A stretch of DNA of 64,000 bases, from contig CAJXLT010000007.1 in assembly GCA_913056365.1 (NCBI GenBank), forward strand, positions 105,478-169,477. Reading direction: 5' to 3'. The stretch's first letter is position 1. Each line of letters begins with the position of its first letter. This DNA comes from an uncultured Paenibacillaceae bacterium. GTDB lineage: Bacteria > Bacillota > Bacilli > Paenibacillales > K13. The position numbers were made by a program, and so were the translations under genes. This document shows positions 44,357-52,860 of the stretch, in pieces. Under the pieces are notes generated by a model. That model made no database searches, was not told the DNA's origin, and was given only the letters and a program-made list of their open reading frames with translations.

Positions 44357-45346
44357 ATGCGGGCAGTGTTGGTCAAGGAAACAGGCGGCCCGGAGCAATT
44401 GTATATAGGCGAGACAGAGACGCCAAGGCCGAGTGCAGGAGAGCTGCTTGTCCGGGTACAAGCGACAGCGTTGAATCGGGCCGATCTGCTGCAACGCCGT
44501 GGATTGTATCCGCCGCCTCAAGGCGCTTCGCCGATACTCGGTCTGGAGATGGCTGGTGAGGTAGTAGAGACAGGGGAGCAGGTGACCGACTGGAAGACCG
44601 GTGACAGGGTGTGTGCACTCTTGCCGGGAGGCGGCTATGCGGAATATGTGACGATTCCAGAAGGGATGGCGATGGCTGTACCTGCATCCTTCAGCTATGA
44701 GGAAGCTGCTGCGATTCCAGAGGTATGGCTGACTGCCTACTTGAACTTAAGCTGGCTTGGAGGGCTGGACGAAGGCAGTCGTGTGCTCGTCCATGCCGGA
44801 GCGAGCGGCGTAGGTACGGCGGCGATTCAGCTCATACGTGAAGCAGGCGGCTCGGCATGGGTAACAGCTGGCAGTGGACGGAAGCTGGAACGTTGCCGGA
44901 CACTTGGGGCAGAGGACGGTTGGAATTACCGCAACGGTTCTTTCTTGCCGTGGCTGGCAGAGCGCGTTCCTGACGGGGTCGATATCGTAATGGATTTTGT
45001 CGGCGCTCCTTACTTACAGGATAATCTTCGTGCACTGGCTGTCGACGGGCGCTTAATTATCATCGGTACGATGGGCGGCAGCAGCTACGAAGGGAAGCTT
45101 GACTTGGGCAGCTTACTCAGGAAGCGGCTGCAGGTGATCGGCACAAACTTGCGGATGCGTCATGCAGCGGAGAAGATCAAGCTCTCTCAGCAATTCAGCA
45201 CGTATGCTATGCCTCGCTTTGCGAGCGGGGCGTTGAAGCCGGTAATCGATCGTGTGTATGCATGGCAAGATGCAGCAGAGGCACATCGATATATGGAGCG
45301 TAACGAAAACATAGGCAAAATTATATTACAGGTAGACAATGCGTGA
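44357..45346 (+). CDS. NAD(P)H quinone oxidoreductase, PIG3 type (zinc-independent MDR)
   Basis: I start at ATG 44357, nine bases after GGGAG; ATG 44351 is only three bases from that site. The protein has about 329 residues and is a medium-chain reductase without zinc ligands, of the PIG3/quinone oxidoreductase branch. Motifs are TALNRADLLQRRGLYPPP, LGLEMAGEV and the nucleotide-binding VLVHAGASGVGTAAIQL. It is expected to reduce quinones with NADPH. It is the last gene of the possible DedA-NERD/thioredoxin/MBL group and is followed by a strong terminator. Confidence 0.92.
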   Translation: MRAVLVKETGGPEQLYIGETETPRPSAGELLVRVQATALNRADLLQRRGLYPPPQGASPILGLEMAGEVVETGEQVTDWKTGDRVCALLPGGGYAEYVTIPEGMAMAVPASFSYEEAAAIPEVWLTAYLNLSWLGGLDEGSRVLVHAGASGVGTAAIQLIREAGGSAWVTAGSGRKLERCRTLGAEDGWNYRNGSFLPWLAERVPDGVDIVMDFVGAPYLQDNLRALAVDGRLIIIGTMGGSSYEGKLDLGSLLRKRLQVIGTNLRMRHAAEKIKLSQQFSTYAMPRFASGALKPVIDRVYAWQDAAEAHRYMERNENIGKIILQVDNA

Positions 45347-45401
45347 GGAATATGTTATGATCTTAGCACAATTTCATTAACGAATTTTTCCTTTTGCGAA
45401 G

Positions 45402-45447
45402 AACGCAAAACAATCGGGAATTTCCCGGGTGTTTTGCGTTTTTTTTA
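45402..45447 (+). terminator. Terminator after the quinone oxidoreductase gene
   Basis: AACGCAAAAC pairs with GTTTTGCGTT, with an inner CGGGAA/TTCCCG stem, followed by eight T. Confidence 0.9.
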
Positions 45448-45547
45448 TTGCTCCTAGCCAGTTGTCCGGACGACAGATTCGTGCACGGAAAGGAGCTGTG
45501 AAGGAATGATTCGGCTATTACATTCAGGATGAGGAGGAGGTGAGCAC

Positions 45548-46258
45548 TTGAATCGAAGGTCATCCTTGCTACTGTCGCTGTTGTCCGCTTGTGCGGCAGC
45601 TGCGATGGTGTATGGCTTGTACGTGTGGCAGCTTCAACAATTAGAGGTTCAGAGACAAGTAACGGTATTGGCACCCGCACACTTCGTCGATGTGGGCGAA
45701 GTTCTCACTGCGGAGACACTTATGCCTGTATCGATGACCGTGTCGCATGTGCAGGAGGATATGGTGACAGATGCTGAGCAAGTACTGGGACTGACGGCTC
45801 TCATTCCGCTGGGTAAGGAGGAACCGCTTCGCGAGTGGAAGCTTGGAGAAGTTCGCTTGCTGCCGACAGAGGAAGAAGCAGTGTTTCAAATTCCGGAGGA
45901 GTATCTTCTATCTGTTTCGAACGATATTCGTGCAGGAGACAATGTCAGCATCTATGTGTCTGGCGGTGAACACCCGCACAAGCTTCTACAACGGGATGTT
46001 GTCGTTGCCTCTGTGAAGACTGCAGCGAACCGTGAAGTTACGGAGGAAGTGCCTGCTGGCCAGCGACTGAGCGGTAATGCGGAGCAGCTGCATGACAGAA
46101 GGCAGCAAGCCAGCGGCACGATCGCACATATTAATTTGCTGCTGCAGGAGAAGGAATGGGCGGTGATTGACCAGGTATGCAGACAAGGCGGCAAGCTAGT
46201 CATTGCGATGGTGAATCCATTCGAATTCCATACAGGAAAGGAGGAGATAGAGAGATGA
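45548..46258 (+). CDS. cpaB: CpaB/SAF-domain protein of the Tad-like operon
   Basis: This 236-residue protein is the first of the Tad-like operon, starting at TTG 45548 after GGAGGAGGTGAG. It has an N-terminal membrane segment (LLLSLLSACAAAAMVYGLYV), then a SAF-type domain (HFVDVGEVLTAETLMPVSM) and a RcpC/CpaB-like region with IPEEYLLSVSNDIRAGDNV. In Tad systems CpaB/RcpC works at the outer surface; in a Gram-positive cell it would lie at the outer face of the membrane. The gene ends overlapping the next start (ATGA). Confidence 0.8.
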   Translation: MNRRSSLLLSLLSACAAAAMVYGLYVWQLQQLEVQRQVTVLAPAHFVDVGEVLTAETLMPVSMTVSHVQEDMVTDAEQVLGLTALIPLGKEEPLREWKLGEVRLLPTEEEAVFQIPEEYLLSVSNDIRAGDNVSIYVSGGEHPHKLLQRDVVVASVKTAANREVTEEVPAGQRLSGNAEQLHDRRQQASGTIAHINLLLQEKEWAVIDQVCRQGGKLVIAMVNPFEFHTGKEEIER

Positions 46259-47070
46259 ATCCAATCATCGTATATTGCGGAACAACACCGAATATTGGCA
46301 CGACGCTAGTATCATTCACATCAGCTTGGCTTGCGGCAGAGAGAAGCGGTTGGAACATTGCTTACTTATGTTTGAATTTGAAAAGCTCGAAGCTTCATCG
46401 CTATATGAAGCGAGATAATGCGGAGCAGACGCTGGATCACCTGACACCGGCACTGAAGGCAAGAACGTTGTCAGCTGAAGGTCTGCGCTCGTTCGGCTGC
46501 CGTATGCCGGAATTGCCGAAGCTGTGGTTCCTGTTCGGCAACCGCGAGCGGGAACAAGCGGAGCTGTACACACCTGACGATATTCAGCTGCTGTTGGAGC
46601 TGACCTCATCACACTTTGATCTTACGTTCGTCGAAGTGAATGCCTATTGGGACAATGCTGCGACTGTGTGTGCGCTGCAGCAGGCACAGCAGCGTTATAT
46701 GGTGACTACACCGAATCTCACGCACTTTCAGGAGGACTTTGGATGCTGGTATGGGAAGCTCTCGTCGTGGCTTCAGCTGGCGGGCGATCCGTTGCAGCTA
46801 ATCGTGACACAATGGCATCCTAAGGGAGCGGCTTACCCGCTGGGCAAGATTGAGAAGGAAACCGGGCTTACGATTGCGGGCAGTATACCTTGGCTGGCTG
46901 ATGTGGATGAACGGTTGAATGCAGGCGAGTTGATTCGTATGACAAGCGGGAATCGCACTTTGCGTAAGGCAGTCGAACCTATTGCGATGCAAATATTAAG
47001 GAGCAGTGGCTATGAACCTGAAGCAACAGCACAAGCAAGCTGGATTAGACGGCTTCTCCTTTCCTCCTGA
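46255..47070 (+). CDS. tadZ: TadZ/CpaE-like protein with a degenerate P-loop
   Basis: The ATG at 46255 follows AAAGGAGGAGATAG and overlaps the cpaB stop. The 271-residue protein has the strand-loop start of MinD/ParA-type proteins (NPIIVYCGTTPNIGTTLVSF), but the P-loop lacks the glycine-lysine pair (GTTPNIGTT at residues 9-17), so ATP hydrolysis is unlikely. Later parts fit the fold: FDLTFVEVNAYWDNAA and VTTPNLTHFQEDF. In Tad systems TadZ localises the machine at the pole. The next gene starts 59 bases before its end. Confidence 0.75.
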   Translation: MNPIIVYCGTTPNIGTTLVSFTSAWLAAERSGWNIAYLCLNLKSSKLHRYMKRDNAEQTLDHLTPALKARTLSAEGLRSFGCRMPELPKLWFLFGNREREQAELYTPDDIQLLLELTSSHFDLTFVEVNAYWDNAATVCALQQAQQRYMVTTPNLTHFQEDFGCWYGKLSSWLQLAGDPLQLIVTQWHPKGAAYPLGKIEKETGLTIAGSIPWLADVDERLNAGELIRMTSGNRTLRKAVEPIAMQILRSSGYEPEATAQASWIRRLLLSS

Positions 47071-48466
47071 ATATGAGCGTAACGGACAGAGGTTTTCTCT
47101 ATACGCTTACACAGGTGGTCCAAGAACGAAGTCATCTCCGGAACAGACAAGACCGCTCCCCGCGAGTCGGAGCTCCGATTCATTCGAGAAGCTCGTTCAG
47201 GAAGTAAGAGAGGAGCTAGCAGCAGGTCGGGGGATGACGGATCGGGATGCAGCACGCTATCAGGAGATGTTGAATCGAGCCGTACTTGGCTATGAGGAAG
47301 AGCGTCATTCGATGATGGCCTTGATCCAGGATTTGCTCAATCGTAAGGAAACAGCGGGGATTGCGATGCCGACCGCTTCCTATAAGCAGCTGTCTGAGGC
47401 AGTATTCGCCCAGATTGTAGGCTTGGATGTATTGGAGGCGATCTTGAGCAATCGGTCCGGTCTGGAAGAAATTCAGGTCATTGGCTGCGATATCTATGAA
47501 GTGCGCAATGGCAGGGTAATGCGTTCCGCAGAGCGGTTTCGCACAGTAGCAGACGTAGAGCGTATACAGCAAAATCTTGTTTTGTACAATCATGACACCT
47601 TGAATGTTCGCAAACGCTGGGCAGAGGTTCGGCTGACAGACGGTTCGCGTGTCACGATGACAGGCTTCGGCTTCACACGCGAACCGACGGTTACGATCCG
47701 ATTCTTCCACAGACATGAACAGGGACTCGAGTGGATGTGCGGGGAAGAAGCAGCGACGATGGATGATTCTGTTGCGATGCTGTTGAAGTGCTTGGTCCGA
47801 AGCGCATTCAATCTGGTCATTATCGGTGCAACCAACACTGGCAAGACGACTCTGCTCAAGGCATTAGCCGCAGAGTTGCCGGATGAGGAGAGGGTAGTGA
47901 CGATTGAGGGGCGATATGAGCTCATGCTAAAGCGGGATTATCCAGAGAAGAACATTGTGGAATATGAAGTGGACGAGGATGATCCGAAGCATGGAGCAGG
48001 TCAGGCCTTCAAGCTCGCACTTCGTCAGTCCCCGAAGCGCATTATTCATGCAGAGATCCGGGACGATGACGCCAACCTGTATGTACGGGCGTGTACGAGA
48101 GGACATGAAGGAAGCATGACAACCCTTCATGCGAATCGACTGGAGGATGTTCCCGATGCGATAACAGATATGTGCATGCTAGACCGCAGAGGTATGGACC
48201 CGAATCGGCTGCGGTATCGCATCGCTCAGTGGGTGACGCAACTTGGCATCGAAATGGCGGACATCGGAGGGAAGCGGCGTATTGTGCGCATAGCTGAATT
48301 TGTATGTACAGAAGGAGACATCCAAGTACGCGAACTCGTGCATTATGACATCGTTGCGAATAAGTGGAATCGAACAGGTATGTTATCTGCTAAGGCTGCA
48401 GCACGCATAAGACGGTACTGCCCAGAAGAAGCGCCTATTCTGACCGAAGAGGGGTGGCTCTCATGA
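47012..48466 (+). CDS. tadA: TadA/CpaF secretion ATPase
   Basis: The start is the ATG at 47012, eight bases after AAGGAG; GTG 47006 is too close. It lies within the 3' end of tadZ. The 485-residue ATPase powers pilus assembly or secretion from the cytoplasmic face. Motifs: Walker A GATNTGKT (about 272-279), the Asp box region RVVTIEGRYEL, Walker B-type RIIHAEIRDDD, and the His box GHEGSMTTLHAN. The N-terminal 150 residues form the variable domain of the CpaF family. Its stop overlaps the tadB start. Confidence 0.93.
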   Translation: MNLKQQHKQAGLDGFSFPPEYERNGQRFSLYAYTGGPRTKSSPEQTRPLPASRSSDSFEKLVQEVREELAAGRGMTDRDAARYQEMLNRAVLGYEEERHSMMALIQDLLNRKETAGIAMPTASYKQLSEAVFAQIVGLDVLEAILSNRSGLEEIQVIGCDIYEVRNGRVMRSAERFRTVADVERIQQNLVLYNHDTLNVRKRWAEVRLTDGSRVTMTGFGFTREPTVTIRFFHRHEQGLEWMCGEEAATMDDSVAMLLKCLVRSAFNLVIIGATNTGKTTLLKALAAELPDEERVVTIEGRYELMLKRDYPEKNIVEYEVDEDDPKHGAGQAFKLALRQSPKRIIHAEIRDDDANLYVRACTRGHEGSMTTLHANRLEDVPDAITDMCMLDRRGMDPNRLRYRIAQWVTQLGIEMADIGGKRRIVRIAEFVCTEGDIQVRELVHYDIVANKWNRTGMLSAKAAARIRRYCPEEAPILTEEGWLS

Positions 48467-49392
48467 TGCGCAGCTATATAGTAGCGGCTGGCATCGTATT
48501 TTTGTCACTGGCATGCTTCTTCGCGATACGTCTGTTCGCAGGATGGTGCTGGAGCAAATTCGTGCTGCAGCGGAGGTTGGCTAATCAGCGGAATAAGCCG
48601 GCTGTCGGTGTCAGGGAATGGCGTAAGGTCAGATGGCTCCACGATTATGCGTTGCAGCTGCAAGCAATGGGCGCTGTCATGTCTATGCGTGTGCTCATAA
48701 TCATATGCATCATGCTTGCTATGGCAGGTATTGTGCTTGGCGGGCTATTCTTTCACAGCTTGCAAGGTATATTGGTGACGGCCGTATTATTCTCTTGCAG
48801 TCCCATCGTATACTACCAGTCGAAGCTCATTACATTTCGCATGCGTTCACGGCTTGCGTTCCTGCCGGCTGTCGAAGTAATTTACCAATATTACGCACTG
48901 TCTGCCTCCGGGAATATGCGCGCTGTGCTGACAGAGGTTGCGACAGATCAGCACCTGCCCCCGGAATTGGCGTCAACATTCCATATGCTAGAACGCAGAT
49001 TATCGTTAGGGGCAGACCCCGATGAAGCCTTGCAAACGTTCAATGCAGTATCTGGTCATATATGGGCGCGCTCCTTCGCGGCGATCGTGCGTATTTCTAT
49101 ATATGAAGGTGTACCTGTGGAAGAAGGGCTGAAGGAATTGATTCAAGATATGCGCAGGGCGCAACAAGCTGATCGAAGAGAGCGCAATCGTCTGGTGGAG
49201 ATCCGTATGGCCAATTTTTCGCCAATTTTCTTTTTAGCTGTTTTTCTATTCATTAATTTCAAGGTGGACGCAGACAAGGCGTATCATTACTACTTGCTCG
49301 ATCCAGAAGGCCGCAACATGCTGCTTGATGCTTGTACATTGATATTCGTATCATTTATCGGCGGCTTATATTTATCCATGAAGCGGATGTAA
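48463..49392 (+). CDS. tadB: TadB-like type II secretion F-domain membrane protein
   Basis: The start is ATG 48463 or 48466, overlapping the tadA stop (ATGATG), with AGAGGGGTGG upstream. The protein has about 310 residues, with membrane segments near residues 5-30, 75-120, 245-265 and 285-305. Between them is the cytoplasmic GspF/T2SSF domain (MRAVLTEVATDQHLPPELAS, then LSLGADPDEALQTF). It forms part of the inner platform that the TadA ATPase drives. Confidence 0.85.
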   Translation: MMRSYIVAAGIVFLSLACFFAIRLFAGWCWSKFVLQRRLANQRNKPAVGVREWRKVRWLHDYALQLQAMGAVMSMRVLIIICIMLAMAGIVLGGLFFHSLQGILVTAVLFSCSPIVYYQSKLITFRMRSRLAFLPAVEVIYQYYALSASGNMRAVLTEVATDQHLPPELASTFHMLERRLSLGADPDEALQTFNAVSGHIWARSFAAIVRISIYEGVPVEEGLKELIQDMRRAQQADRRERNRLVEIRMANFSPIFFLAVFLFINFKVDADKAYHYYLLDPEGRNMLLDACTLIFVSFIGGLYLSMKRM

Positions 49393-49408
49393 GGAAGGAG
49401 GGAGGCGC

Positions 49409-50290
49409 TTGTTTAATCAGTGGGTGATTTGGTTGTTGTATGCAGGGCTATGGCTCACTCTTACATTAACTGGATTGGGCATATCGACTGCTGTCACCTA
49501 TAAACCTAGTCGATTGCGGAAGCTTCCATGGGGCACAAAGCGCGGAAAACTTCGCTTGCACGCTGCTGCTTGGCAGGAGAGATTGGCAGGAGGTAAGTCA
49601 GGTGTAGAGGCCACAGGACGTATGCTTAAGCTAGGCGGTATGAATATGCCCGTCCCGATATATTTGACAGTGAAGCATGCGATCATAACGCTGTCCATCG
49701 CTGCAACAGCGGGATTGACAATTGTAGACAGCTTCATGCGCCCGCTGAATGGGGTATGGGCGGGTTATGCGATATGTGCTTTACTGTTCGCAGCCGCTTA
49801 TGCTGACCATGTGCTGCTTCAATTGATCGCATCACGGCGCAAGCAACGCATTACAGAAGAAATTTATATCATCTGCCGGCAATTGCTCTATTACAAAGAT
49901 TCACGTATGAATCTGCATAGCAAGCTAATGCGCTGCCAACCGTTCATACGTGTCTTGAATGGAGCGTTCCGCCGACTGCTGAACGGCTGGTATGAGAGTC
50001 CGGAGCTCGCATTGAAGGCTTTCAAGGAAGAGCTCAGCACAGCAGAGGCATATAGCTTCGCAGAAAGCTTGAATACTATGCGTCTAGGAGAGAACGAGAG
50101 ATATTATAAGCTGCTGGAAGAGAGGGCAATGGATTACAAGGATAAGCTGGAAATAGCTAAGGACAGTCTGAAGGAGACAAGATCTTACGTGTTATTCTTG
50201 CTTGCAGGCATCCCGATTCTCAACACGTTCTGGGTATTTCTATATCCATGGGTGAAGGAAGGGGAGCAATTGTTTTATCACTTACATTAA
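49409..50290 (+). CDS. tadC: TadC-like type II secretion F-domain membrane protein
   Basis: This 293-residue protein starts at TTG 49409 after AAGGAGGGAGG. Membrane segments lie at about 5-27, 85-105, 112-135 and 263-290. The T2SSF-like cytoplasmic domain between them carries EEIYIICRQLLYYKDSRMNL and a following helix-rich stretch. Together with TadB it should build the platform. The family similarity is weaker than for TadB, so the name rests partly on position. Confidence 0.75.
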   Translation: MFNQWVIWLLYAGLWLTLTLTGLGISTAVTYKPSRLRKLPWGTKRGKLRLHAAAWQERLAGGKSGVEATGRMLKLGGMNMPVPIYLTVKHAIITLSIAATAGLTIVDSFMRPLNGVWAGYAICALLFAAAYADHVLLQLIASRRKQRITEEIYIICRQLLYYKDSRMNLHSKLMRCQPFIRVLNGAFRRLLNGWYESPELALKAFKEELSTAEAYSFAESLNTMRLGENERYYKLLEERAMDYKDKLEIAKDSLKETRSYVLFLLAGIPILNTFWVFLYPWVKEGEQLFYHLH

Positions 50291-50307
50291 GGATGAGGTG
50301 AATAGGA

Positions 50308-50454
50308 ATGAGGAATTTACTTATGACAGCATTGATGCTGATGGTCGTTGTGCTGATGTTCATTCAGATCGTATCGGGAGACGGAGCTATACGCGAACAG
50401 ATCGAAACCAAAGGCTCTGATGCAGTTACACAAATTAGCAGTGTTACGCCTTGA
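50308..50454 (+). CDS. Small single-span membrane peptide 1 of the Tad-like operon
   Basis: This 48-residue peptide starts at ATG 50308 after GGATGAGGTG. One membrane helix (residues 4-23, LLMTALMLMVVVLMFIQIV) is followed by a short polar tail with SGDGAIREQIETKG, then TQISSVTP. It has the same size, layout and tail pattern as the next peptide. It lacks the hydrophilic leader and G-x4-E-Y site of Flp pilins, so it may be a pilin-like subunit inserted without processing, or an assembly factor. No family recognised. Confidence 0.65.
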   Translation: MRNLLMTALMLMVVVLMFIQIVSGDGAIREQIETKGSDAVTQISSVTP

Positions 50455-50462
50455 GGTGACGT

Positions 50463-50609
50463 ATGCGATCATTATTAATTACTTTATTACTGATTTCGAC
50501 CGTACTTCTCATCTATTCCGCGACGATTGGCAGTGAGGATGGCGCGATGAACGAGCTCAAACGTTCTAGTGAGCATGTGCAGACCCGCATACAGTCATTG
50601 AACCCTTAA
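50463..50609 (+). CDS. Small single-span membrane peptide 2 of the Tad-like operon
   Basis: A second 48-residue peptide starts at ATG 50463, right after the TGAGGTGAC that overlaps the previous stop. It has a membrane helix (LLITLLLISTVLLIYSATI) and a tail SEDGAMNELKRSSEHVQTRI followed by QSLNP. Aligning it to peptide 1 gives the shared pattern D-G-A, E, K/S, V-x-x-x-I-x-S, ending in P. The two are evidently paralogues; the role is unknown. Confidence 0.65.
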   Translation: MRSLLITLLLISTVLLIYSATIGSEDGAMNELKRSSEHVQTRIQSLNP

Positions 50610-50626
50610 TCGGAACGGAGGAACAT

Positions 50627-51055
50627 ATGAAACAGTTATTAGTATTCGCTCTGACAGCAGGTTTGCTCTGCTGGATGATGTTCTCCGCTTCCTATAAACA
50701 TGTGGCTGTCGTTAGGCATGCACTACTACAGAAGGAAGTGGACTATTTGTTGGAGATGGGGGCGAACGGAAGCTATGGATACATTCATGCGGATATGGTA
50801 GAGCAGTCCAAGAGTAGATTGGAGGAAAGGGGCTTCGTCAGCGGTGACCTGACCTATGAAGTTGCGACAACTAGCGGAATCCCTGGTCATTTGTATACAC
50901 AGCCAGTGCCGAGGGGGACTGGATTGCAGCTGACGATCCGATATCCTTACGGTCGACTGTTCACGATTGATCGGTTGATCGGCATGCCTGCGCCAGACCC
51001 AAGCTTAGATATGGCTGCGACTGGCATCAAGATGAGCGAGTACGTGCCGGAATGA
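50627..51055 (+). CDS. Pseudopilin/TadE-like membrane protein
   Basis: This 142-residue protein has an N-terminal membrane helix (LLVFALTAGLLCWMMFSAS) followed by a helix of small and charged residues (YKHVAVVRHALLQKEVDYLL) and a C-terminal outside domain. This layout is that of TadE/TadF-type minor pilins. No classical prepilin cleavage site is evident. The start ATG 50627 follows ACGGAGGAAC. It ends overlapping the next gene by four bases (ATGA). Assignment is by shape and context. Confidence 0.6.
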   Translation: MKQLLVFALTAGLLCWMMFSASYKHVAVVRHALLQKEVDYLLEMGANGSYGYIHADMVEQSKSRLEERGFVSGDLTYEVATTSGIPGHLYTQPVPRGTGLQLTIRYPYGRLFTIDRLIGMPAPDPSLDMAATGIKMSEYVPE

Positions 51056-51552
51056 ATAAGCTGCTGCTGATCGTGCTGCTCTTGACGATGACTGTTCTGC
51101 TGCAGGCAGCACAACTGGAGGAGGAAGTTGCCTATCATACGTTCTTCCGCACGAAGAACGCTGTGAACCGTGCTGCTGTAGCTGCTGCACAGCAGTTGGA
51201 TGCTGCGGCGTTGGCAGAAGGACGCATCATGATCGATTCGCATGAGGCGCGCCATACAGCCGAATGGTACTTGCAGCGTAATATGGGCTTGGACAGCCAA
51301 CATCGACCGAGGTTGGATGGGTTTCTGAAGCACCGTATTGAGTGGCTGCGATTTGAAGTCATTAACGAAGGACCGTTTCCATACCGTTATTACGATCCTT
51401 CTATAAATTATGAAGTGGTTCTGGAGAAGCCGGGAGTCATTGCTGTCATCCGACTGCGCTATCCGGGTGTGTTCCTCTGGTATGATGAGCTGGAATGGGA
51501 AATCAAAGCGACCGGGGAATGGTTTGGCGAACCGATGAGTATGCCGTTATGA
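51052..51552 (+). CDS. TadE/TadG-like membrane protein, last gene of the Tad-like operon
   Basis: This 166-residue protein starts at ATG 51052, in the overlap with the previous stop. It has an N-terminal membrane helix (LLLIVLLLTMTVLLQAAQL), an amphipathic helix rich in alanine (VNRAAVAAAQQLDAAAL) and an outside domain with FEVINEGPFPYRYYDPSINY and RLRYPGVFLWYDELEW. This resembles TadE/TadG-like proteins that sit beside pilins. It is the end of the operon; the next gene starts 100 bases downstream. Confidence 0.6.
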   Translation: MNKLLLIVLLLTMTVLLQAAQLEEEVAYHTFFRTKNAVNRAAVAAAQQLDAAALAEGRIMIDSHEARHTAEWYLQRNMGLDSQHRPRLDGFLKHRIEWLRFEVINEGPFPYRYYDPSINYEVVLEKPGVIAVIRLRYPGVFLWYDELEWEIKATGEWFGEPMSMPL

Positions 51553-51651
51553 CGGAACTTTCTGTGAGGGGAGACAGTTTTTTCGCTACTGGCAATTCTG
51601 GTACACTGTTCATGAATGAGACATTACGGAATTGGAAAGGACACGATCTTG

Positions 51652-52836
51652 ATGACTGCTTATGCTCAACGATTAGCAGCGCTGCAGGAGGCCTTGCGGG
51701 AGCGTCAATGGCAAGGATGTCTCGTAACGCAAAATGTAGACTTGTACTATTATACCGGGTCGATGCAGAATGGCTATCTATTCGTACCGGATGAGGGTAC
51801 GGTGGTATTCTATGTGAAGCGGAGTGTGGAGCGGGCGCAGCGGGAAGCGGCTTGTGAGGTGCGGCCGCTGGGGTCATTCCGGGATTTCGGGAAGTGCTTG
51901 GCTGAGGAGCATCCTCAGGTGTTCCAAGGCGGGGGTGTCCGGCTTGCTACTGCATTCGATGTGCTGCCGACACAGCTGTATATTCGCTTCCAGAAGTTAA
52001 TTCCCCAGGCAGAATGGGTGGACAGTTCACGACTTATTCGGGAAATGCGTATGATCAAATCAGAGGAAGAGATCGATCGGATTCGATATGCTGCAGCTGT
52101 GACGAATCGCGCCTTCCATCGGGGTCTGTCTGTGCTGCGCGAAGGAATGAGCGAGCTCGAGCTTGTTCTGGAGATGGAGCGTCAGCTTCGGCAGGAGGGG
52201 CATGCGGGAATAATGCGGATGCGTGGCTACAATCAAGAAATCATTACCGGCATGGTAGCTTCAGGAGCATCGGCTGCAATGCCTACGTACTTCGATGGTC
52301 CGGCAGGAGGGCAAGGACTGCATCCTTCCGTGCCACAGGGAGCAAGCCGCGAGCCGATTCGACGCGGAGAGCCTATACTAATCGACATAGGTTGCTGTAT
52401 CGATGGATATGTGATTGATCAGACACGAACGGCTGTGATTGGTCAGCTCAAGAGTGAGCAGATGACACAGGCTTACGCGCTGTCAGAATGTATCCTACAG
52501 CAAACCGAAAGTCGGTTAAAGCCGGGAATAAGCTGTGAATCGCTGTACCAGGATGCAATTGATACAGCTAAGCAAGAAGGGCTTGCGGGACATTTCATGG
52601 GATATGGTGCAGATCAGGTGAAATTTCTCGGACATGGAATCGGACTAGAGATCGACGAGTTTCCCGTGCTTGCCAATGGATTCACATATCTGCTCCAACC
52701 GGGTATGGTTATCGCCATAGAACCGAAGTTCACCTTCCCGCATGAGGGGGTAGTCGGGGTAGAAGATTCCTATGCGATAACCTCGGATGGATTCGAGCGG
52801 CTAACGGAAACCGAGCGCAAGTTGTTTGAAGTATAG
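51652..52836 (+). CDS. M24 family metallopeptidase (Xaa-Pro peptidase type)
   Basis: The protein is about 394 residues from ATG 51652; an overlapping TTG at 51649 has the better distance from AAAGGA and may be the true start. It has the creatinase-like N-terminal domain (TQNVDLYYYTGSMQNGYLFV) and the pita-bread catalytic domain. The five metal ligands are visible: two Asp in LIDIGCCIDGYVIDQTRT, His in FLGHGIGLEIDEFP, Glu in IAIEPKFTF and Glu in GVEDSYAIT. It likely removes N-terminal residues before proline in peptides. Confidence 0.9.
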   Translation: MTAYAQRLAALQEALRERQWQGCLVTQNVDLYYYTGSMQNGYLFVPDEGTVVFYVKRSVERAQREAACEVRPLGSFRDFGKCLAEEHPQVFQGGGVRLATAFDVLPTQLYIRFQKLIPQAEWVDSSRLIREMRMIKSEEEIDRIRYAAAVTNRAFHRGLSVLREGMSELELVLEMERQLRQEGHAGIMRMRGYNQEIITGMVASGASAAMPTYFDGPAGGQGLHPSVPQGASREPIRRGEPILIDIGCCIDGYVIDQTRTAVIGQLKSEQMTQAYALSECILQQTESRLKPGISCESLYQDAIDTAKQEGLAGHFMGYGADQVKFLGHGIGLEIDEFPVLANGFTYLLQPGMVIAIEPKFTFPHEGVVGVEDSYAITSDGFERLTETERKLFEV

Positions 52837-52860
52837 GTGGGATCGGAGCGAACGCAGCAA

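Noticed and set aside
50308..50609. Twin peptides as classical Flp pilins
   Set aside because: They lack the hydrophilic leader and the G-x4-E-Y cleavage region, so the name Flp is not justified.
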